DNA of 64,000 bases from the NCBI RefSeq assembly GCF_023718305.1, contig NZ_QEYO01000002.1:186001-250000 (forward strand), given 5' to 3'. Below are positions 60,050-64,000 of the stretch, piece after piece (position 1 is the first letter of the stretch; every line of letters starts with the position of its first letter). A model generated the notes under the pieces. It had not been told where the DNA came from. It saw nothing but the letters and a program-made list of their open reading frames with translations, and searched no databases. Origin of the DNA: Gramella sp. AN32 (lineage in GTDB: Bacteria > Bacteroidota > Bacteroidia > Flavobacteriales > Flavobacteriaceae). The translations under genes and the position numbers were made by a program.

Positions 60050-62407
60050 TTAATCGTGGAGGTTTCCAAATTTGATTCCGAAGAAAAAAGTACGGGGCCT
60101 GGATGGTCCATAGATGTAATCTGAATCCCGCGTAGGGCCGGTATCAAAATCATCCTGATAAGCATTGAACACATTCTGGACACCCGTACTTAGATTAACA
60201 TGAAAGTTCTCTGTAATGTCTATATGCTGACTTAATTTTATATTGGCATCAAAAAATGAAGGTGATTCCCTCAGGTCTAAGAAACCATTTGTATTTATAA
60301 CCCTTGGAATGGTCATTTCCCCGGTATAAGTCCCGGTAAAGTCTAAAGCGAAGCCTTCAAATGGAGAAGTGTTTACATTGAAATACCCATAGAAATCAGG
60401 ATTTCTTACAAATTTTGAGATGATTACATCCCCTTCAGTTTCTGAATCTGTTGTTGCTTCATATAATACCTGATCTTCTTTGTAAATCGATCTTTGGTAG
60501 GTGCCCCCCAGTTGAAATGTCAAATCTGAAGATGGTGAAACCCCTATTTCAAAATTGGTTCCGGTTACGTAGGCCCCACTACCATTCCTAACTTCCTTTA
60601 GAATGGAACCGTTGGGCAGGCTTGCCCCTGTACTTACCGTTGAAAAAGGATTTTGCAGTTCGGTATAGAAACCTTCCAGTAAAAAGTCGGTTTGCAACTT
60701 ATTGATGCTTTTTGAATAATTGAAGGATGCGGTATAGGCATTGGAATACTCGGTTTCAAGATCATTTGATAGTATCACAAATTGCGGTTCCCCGCCTACC
60801 GATGAAATATGAAGGTCTTCATTAAAAGCCTGTGGCGCCCGGAATCCCCTTGCGTATCCACCCCTAAACTGCAATTCTTCAGTAATATCATAAAGAATGG
60901 TTAACCTGGGACTTAAAACTGTCTGGTTAATTTCAGATTTTCGTTCTACATTTTCAACAGCATATTCCCCTAGAATATCCACATGATCCAGTCTTGCTCC
61001 CACAAGTGCGGTAAAATTTTCTACCGGTTTCCATTCATATTGACCAAAGGCAGCATAAGAATTCACTTCCTGATCTATAAATCTTTTATAGCCGGCAATG
61101 GCATCTTCGGTACGGCTGCGGTTATATTCTAATCCGGTGGTAAGTACATCGTTATTTTTGAAATTATGGGTAAACTGAAATCCGCCTAAAAGGGCAAGAT
61201 CACTCGTATTTCCGTAAGCGTTGGAGGCTGCCAGGCTATCCTGTGCGGTACGTCCACCACCAAGGCCACCATAAAAACTCTTTCTATCGGTATGTTGTCC
61301 CGAAACATACACCGAATAATTATTGCTCATATCGGCATTCGAGAAATCATAGGTAAGCCCACCAATAATAGTATTGTGGTCTAATTGTTCAGTGATATCG
61401 GTTAAGTGTGGAGCCAGGTCCAGGCGATCACCGCCCCTTCGGTATTCTTTTAGCGCGGTAAGGTCTAATGTTAATTTACTTGTTTCGTCAGGTTTAAAAA
61501 ATGCCTTTGCACCAAGGGTATTGTTGGTCAATTCGGTGATTTCAGTAAATCCGTCACCATTTGCATCGTAGGCTGCACGATCCCGGTTCATCCCATAAAT
61601 CGTAACACCGCTATTCAAATCTTCGGTTACTACAGAACCGGCAAAATTCAGGGTTCTGTCAGGGATTTCTCCATCTATCAAAGAAATGTTCGAAGCGATA
61701 TTCCATGTATTTAGAACAGGTTCTTTAGTGATAATATTTACCGTACCGGCAATAGCATTTGAACCAAATAAGGCTGATCCCCCACTGCGCACGACTTCAA
61801 CACGATCCAGAATTGAAGTTGGAATTTGTTCCAAACCATATACGCTATTAAGCGCGCTAAAAACTGCCCGGCTATTTATCAAGATCTGTGTATAGCTTCC
61901 GTCCAGGCCATTTAACCTTACCTGGGTAAAACCACAATTCTGGCAGTTCGTCTCAACCCGAACACCCGGTTGAAAATTTAAAGTTTCGGCAACCGTTGTA
62001 GACTGAGTGGCATTGAATAATTTTGAACTAAGCACATTTACAATAACCGGAGAATCTTTTAGGTTTATCCGGTTTCTCGTGGCACTTATTACAATCTCAT
62101 CCAGGCCCAAAGCATCTTCCTGCATTTTAATAGTCAGATTTTTCTCCTTATAGACTCTAGGATCTATACTAATTCTACGTGTCTTAAAGCCAATAGCCTG
62201 AATGGTAAGTTCTAAATTTTCAGGTTTTAAAGAGATGGTAAAATTTCCTCTCATGTCTGCGCTGGTTCCCTGATTGGTATTTGATATATAAATATTGGCA
62301 AAAGGAATGGGTCTTTCCTCTTCGGTAACCGTACCGGAAACCTCAATATTTTGCGCTCCTGCCGTAGTAAGAACAAAACTAAATACGATACGTATTAGAT
62401 TCTTCAT
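60050..62407 (-). CDS. TonB-dependent outer-membrane receptor, iron or metal-chelate type
   Basis: A 785-residue receptor. Signal peptide (1-18) and a CarboxypepD_reg-like domain (about 22-100, PFANIYISNTNQGTSAD) are followed by a plug domain (about 115-235, with LNGLDGSYTQILIN) and a 22-strand-type barrel ending in FFFGIKF and a short tail. It should import a large siderophore, heme or other metal complex using TonB. The divergent DtxR-family regulator, the ZIP transporter and a DtxR-like box in its promoter point to metal control; the actual ligand is unknown. Confidence 0.92.
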   Translation of the reverse strand: MKNLIRIVFSFVLTTAGAQNIEVSGTVTEEERPIPFANIYISNTNQGTSADMRGNFTISLKPENLELTIQAIGFKTRRISIDPRVYKEKNLTIKMQEDALGLDEIVISATRNRINLKDSPVIVNVLSSKLFNATQSTTVAETLNFQPGVRVETNCQNCGFTQVRLNGLDGSYTQILINSRAVFSALNSVYGLEQIPTSILDRVEVVRSGGSALFGSNAIAGTVNIITKEPVLNTWNIASNISLIDGEIPDRTLNFAGSVVTEDLNSGVTIYGMNRDRAAYDANGDGFTEITELTNNTLGAKAFFKPDETSKLTLDLTALKEYRRGGDRLDLAPHLTDITEQLDHNTIIGGLTYDFSNADMSNNYSVYVSGQHTDRKSFYGGLGGGRTAQDSLAASNAYGNTSDLALLGGFQFTHNFKNNDVLTTGLEYNRSRTEDAIAGYKRFIDQEVNSYAAFGQYEWKPVENFTALVGARLDHVDILGEYAVENVERKSEINQTVLSPRLTILYDITEELQFRGGYARGFRAPQAFNEDLHISSVGGEPQFVILSNDLETEYSNAYTASFNYSKSINKLQTDFLLEGFYTELQNPFSTVSTGASLPNGSILKEVRNGSGAYVTGTNFEIGVSPSSDLTFQLGGTYQRSIYKEDQVLYEATTDSETEGDVIISKFVRNPDFYGYFNVNTSPFEGFALDFTGTYTGEMTIPRVINTNGFLDLRESPSFFDANIKLSQHIDITENFHVNLSTGVQNVFNAYQDDFDTGPTRDSDYIYGPSRPRTFFFGIKFGNLHD

Positions 62408-62422
62408 TAAAATTATTTTTTA

Positions 62423-62430
62423 CAAAGGTA
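62423..62430 (-). promoter_or_regulatory. Putative -7 element of the TonB receptor gene
   Basis: On the minus strand 62430-62423 reads TACCTTTG (TAnnTTTG), 16 bases before the receptor start. The operator at 62436-62454 takes the place of the -33 region. Confidence 0.5.
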
Positions 62431-62435
62431 TAAAA

Positions 62436-62454
62436 TAAATTTAGCCTTACCTAA
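62436..62454. promoter_or_regulatory. DtxR/IdeR-type operator candidate
   Basis: TAAATTTAGCCTTACCTAA agrees with the DtxR/IdeR consensus TTAGGTTAGCCTAACCTAA at 15 of 19 positions; the right half AGCCTTACCTAA matches at 11 of 12. It overlaps the receptor's -33 region and ends 5 bases before the -33 TTG of the regulator gene. Confidence 0.6.
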
Positions 62455-62458
62455 AAAA

Positions 62459-62488
62459 TTGATTTATAGAATTAAAAATGTATTTTTG
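62459..62488 (+). promoter_or_regulatory. Promoter of the DtxR-family regulator and ZIP gene
   Basis: TTG (62459-62461), a 19-base gap and TATTTTTG (62481-62488) match the consensus, 19 bases before the start. Confidence 0.6.
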
Positions 62489-62507
62489 ACGAAATAAAAT
62501 TTAATCT

Positions 62508-63164
62508 ATGTTCAGCTTATCTGAAGAAAACTACCTGAAAGCTATTTTTCATCTTGAAACTGCGTATAAAAGTGGCGTAAGTACCAATGCCCTAGCCGAA
62601 GAAATGCAAACCAAGCCATCATCGGTAACAGATATGGTGAAGAAACTTGCGGAAAAGGAGCTGGTAAATTATAAGAAATACCAGGGAGTAAAACTAAGTG
62701 AAGAAGGGAAATCGGCCGCAGTTGAAATTGTTAGAAAACATAGGCTATGGGAAGTTTTTTTAGTTGAAAAACTTAATTTTTCCTGGGATGAGGTGCACGA
62801 AGTTGCCGAACAATTGGAGCATATAAAATCTGAAAAGCTTACCAACGAACTGGACAAATTTCTAAACTACCCAAAACGTGATCCACATGGCGATCCCATT
62901 CCTGATGCTAATGGAAATTTTTCAGTAGCAAATCATCAGTTATTAGCAGAATTAAAACCTGGAGATAAGGGAATTTGTGTGGGAGTAAAAGATTCTTCCG
63001 TAGAATTTCTCCAATATCTGGATAAAAACAGGATTTCTTTAGGCCGGCAGATTGAGGTATTGGAAAAAGAAGATTTCGATAAGTCCATGCAAATTAAAAT
63101 TGATGAGGTTACCCATAATATTTCACACGTGATATCAACTAATTTATATATAAAAACTAATTAA
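62508..63164 (+). CDS. DtxR/MntR/IdeR-family metal-dependent repressor
   Basis: A 218-residue regulator. The winged-helix domain (about 1-65) has EENYLKAIFHLE and the recognition helix MQTKPSSVTDMVKKL, followed by a dimerisation and metal-binding domain (about 66-140, with KHRLWEVFLVEKL and HEVAEQLEHI). The C-terminal FeoA/SH3-like domain (about 140-218) is present. These proteins bind Fe2+ or Mn2+ and repress uptake genes. It is divergent from the TonB receptor and 2 bases ahead of the ZIP gene. Confidence 0.95.
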   Translation: MFSLSEENYLKAIFHLETAYKSGVSTNALAEEMQTKPSSVTDMVKKLAEKELVNYKKYQGVKLSEEGKSAAVEIVRKHRLWEVFLVEKLNFSWDEVHEVAEQLEHIKSEKLTNELDKFLNYPKRDPHGDPIPDANGNFSVANHQLLAELKPGDKGICVGVKDSSVEFLQYLDKNRISLGRQIEVLEKEDFDKSMQIKIDEVTHNISHVISTNLYIKTN

Positions 63165-63166
63165 AA

Positions 63167-63988
63167 ATGGATTCTATTATTTCCTATTTTGAAGGGCTTG
63201 ATCCGGTTTTTGCCGCTTTTCTGGCAACATTATTTACCTGGGGTCTAACCGCCCTGGGCGCATCCCTGGTATTTTTATTTAAAGGAATGAATCGCGGCCT
63301 TTTTGATGGGATGCTTGGTTTTACCGGTGGCGTTATGGTCGCAGCAAGTTTTTGGAGCTTACTTGCCCCGGGAATTGAAATGAGCCCGGGAGAAGGTTTT
63401 GAAAAAGTGATCCCGGCGGTTGTGGGATTTTCACTTGGAGCGCTGTTTATATTTGCACTTGACAAGGTTCTACCGCATTTACATGTGAATTTTAAGATGG
63501 AAGATAAGGAAGGAATCAAAACCCCCTGGCACAAATCTGTATTATTGACCCTTGCGATCACTTTACATAATATACCTGAAGGATTAGCGGTAGGGGTTTT
63601 ATTTGGTGGTGTAGCCGCCGGTTTTGAAGGTGCATCTATCGGAGGTGCGGTAGCATTGGCCATTGGAATTGGACTCCAGAATTTCCCGGAAGGTTTTGCT
63701 GTGGCGATGCCTTTAAGAAGACAGGGTTTGAGTAGATGGAAAAGTTTTAATTTTGGGCAAATGTCGGCTATTGTAGAGCCTATTGCAGCGGTACTGGGTG
63801 CCTGGGCGGTATTGACCTTTCAGCCAATCTTACCTTATGCCTTATGTTTTGCTGCTGGAGCCATGATCTTTGTTGTGGTAGAGGAGGTGGTTCCTGAATC
63901 TCAGCAGGGAAATTTCACAGATATTTCCACTCTGGGATTTATTGGCGGATTCATCATTATGATGACTTTAGACGTTGGTCTTGGATAG
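63167..63988 (+). CDS. ZIP-family metal transporter
   Basis: A 273-residue inner-membrane transporter with about eight hydrophobic segments. The two metal-binding helices carry HNIPEGLAVG (about 126-135) and QNFPEGFAVAMP (about 167-178). ZIP proteins of this ZupT-like type import zinc, iron or manganese. The gene is 2 bases after the DtxR-family regulator, so the pair forms a metal-sensing and uptake unit. The frame is complete and ends 12 bases before the window edge. Confidence 0.93.
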   Translation: MDSIISYFEGLDPVFAAFLATLFTWGLTALGASLVFLFKGMNRGLFDGMLGFTGGVMVAASFWSLLAPGIEMSPGEGFEKVIPAVVGFSLGALFIFALDKVLPHLHVNFKMEDKEGIKTPWHKSVLLTLAITLHNIPEGLAVGVLFGGVAAGFEGASIGGAVALAIGIGLQNFPEGFAVAMPLRRQGLSRWKSFNFGQMSAIVEPIAAVLGAWAVLTFQPILPYALCFAAGAMIFVVVEEVVPESQQGNFTDISTLGFIGGFIIMMTLDVGLG

Positions 63989-64000
63989 ATTCTTGCAACG

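Noticed and set aside
63184..63663. 159-codon minus-strand frame
   Set aside because: Opposite the ZIP transporter gene, with alanine/proline/serine-rich composition typical of a complement frame.

Overview
The window is dense, AT-rich bacterial chromosome that reads as a marine Flavobacteriaceae genome (Bacteroidota), of the Gramella/Christiangramia, Salegentibacter or Zunongwangia type. The support is the gliding lipoprotein GldH, the C-terminus of a probable SprE/PorW protein, a DUF4292 lipoprotein, a CarboxypepD-type TonB receptor, HU-CCDC81/SPOR and PSP1 proteins, an F-ATPase locus without beta and epsilon, and promoters of the flavobacterial TTG-N17..23-TAnnTTTG type. I saw no rRNA, tRNA, CRISPR array, integrase or transposase. 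The genus is an inference from gene content.

Layout. 0-6.4 kb: end of a SprE/PorW-like gene, bactofilin, two small membrane proteins and atpBEFHAG. 6.7-15.5 kb: a co-directional run with a lipoprotein, lipid-linked sugar flippase, dUTPase, nucleotidyltransferase, TPR protein, DUF4292, EnvC-like factor, a lipoprotein and a beta-barrel protein. 15.5-23.7 kb: thioesterase, HU-SPOR protein, dprA, trpS, acyltransferase, an ECF sigma factor with an unusual membrane-anchored barrel protein, and recA. 23.8-31 kb: trhO, PSP1 protein, gldH, a class A PBP and scoAB. 31-35.5 kb: exonuclease, serine hydrolase, ogt, CNNM-type protein and small secreted or membrane proteins. 35.5-51.2 kb: an almost complete heme pathway. 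hemA-C-D-E, two small genes, hemF and hemB run leftwards; an AraC-type regulator, ThuA protein, hemH, MATE pump, Asp-box exoprotein and hemJ run rightwards. 51.2-64 kb: histidine kinase, enoyl-CoA hydratase, radical SAM protein, Fpg/Nei glycosylase, HD protein, acyltransferase, bacilliredoxin, TerB-DnaJ protein, and a metal locus (TonB receptor plus thioredoxin, divergent from a DtxR-family regulator plus ZIP transporter).

The most unusual structure is a pair of small cassettes. Each carries one four-helix-bundle gene (the 23S rRNA intervening-sequence protein/Avd-like family) and is bounded by arrays of degenerate 8-bp or 7-bp repeats in opposite orientation on the two sides. One fills the gap between scoA and scoB, the other the gap between hemF and hemB. 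A third, gene-less 7-bp array fills the atpA-atpG gap. In all three the array begins at or within a few bases of the upstream stop codon and its last clear unit ends 6-7 bases before the next start codon, so host frames are untouched. This looks like a family of small elements specialised for operon gaps.

A second layer is a dispersed REP-like repeat family (6.4, 53.7 and 55.9-56.7 kb) built round an 8-bp stem with a 5-nt loop whose stem shows compensatory base changes. Operator candidates include a DtxR box between the TonB receptor and its regulator, a TGAT-N4-ATCA palindrome between hemA and the AraC-type gene, and an 11-bp dyad over the recA promoter.
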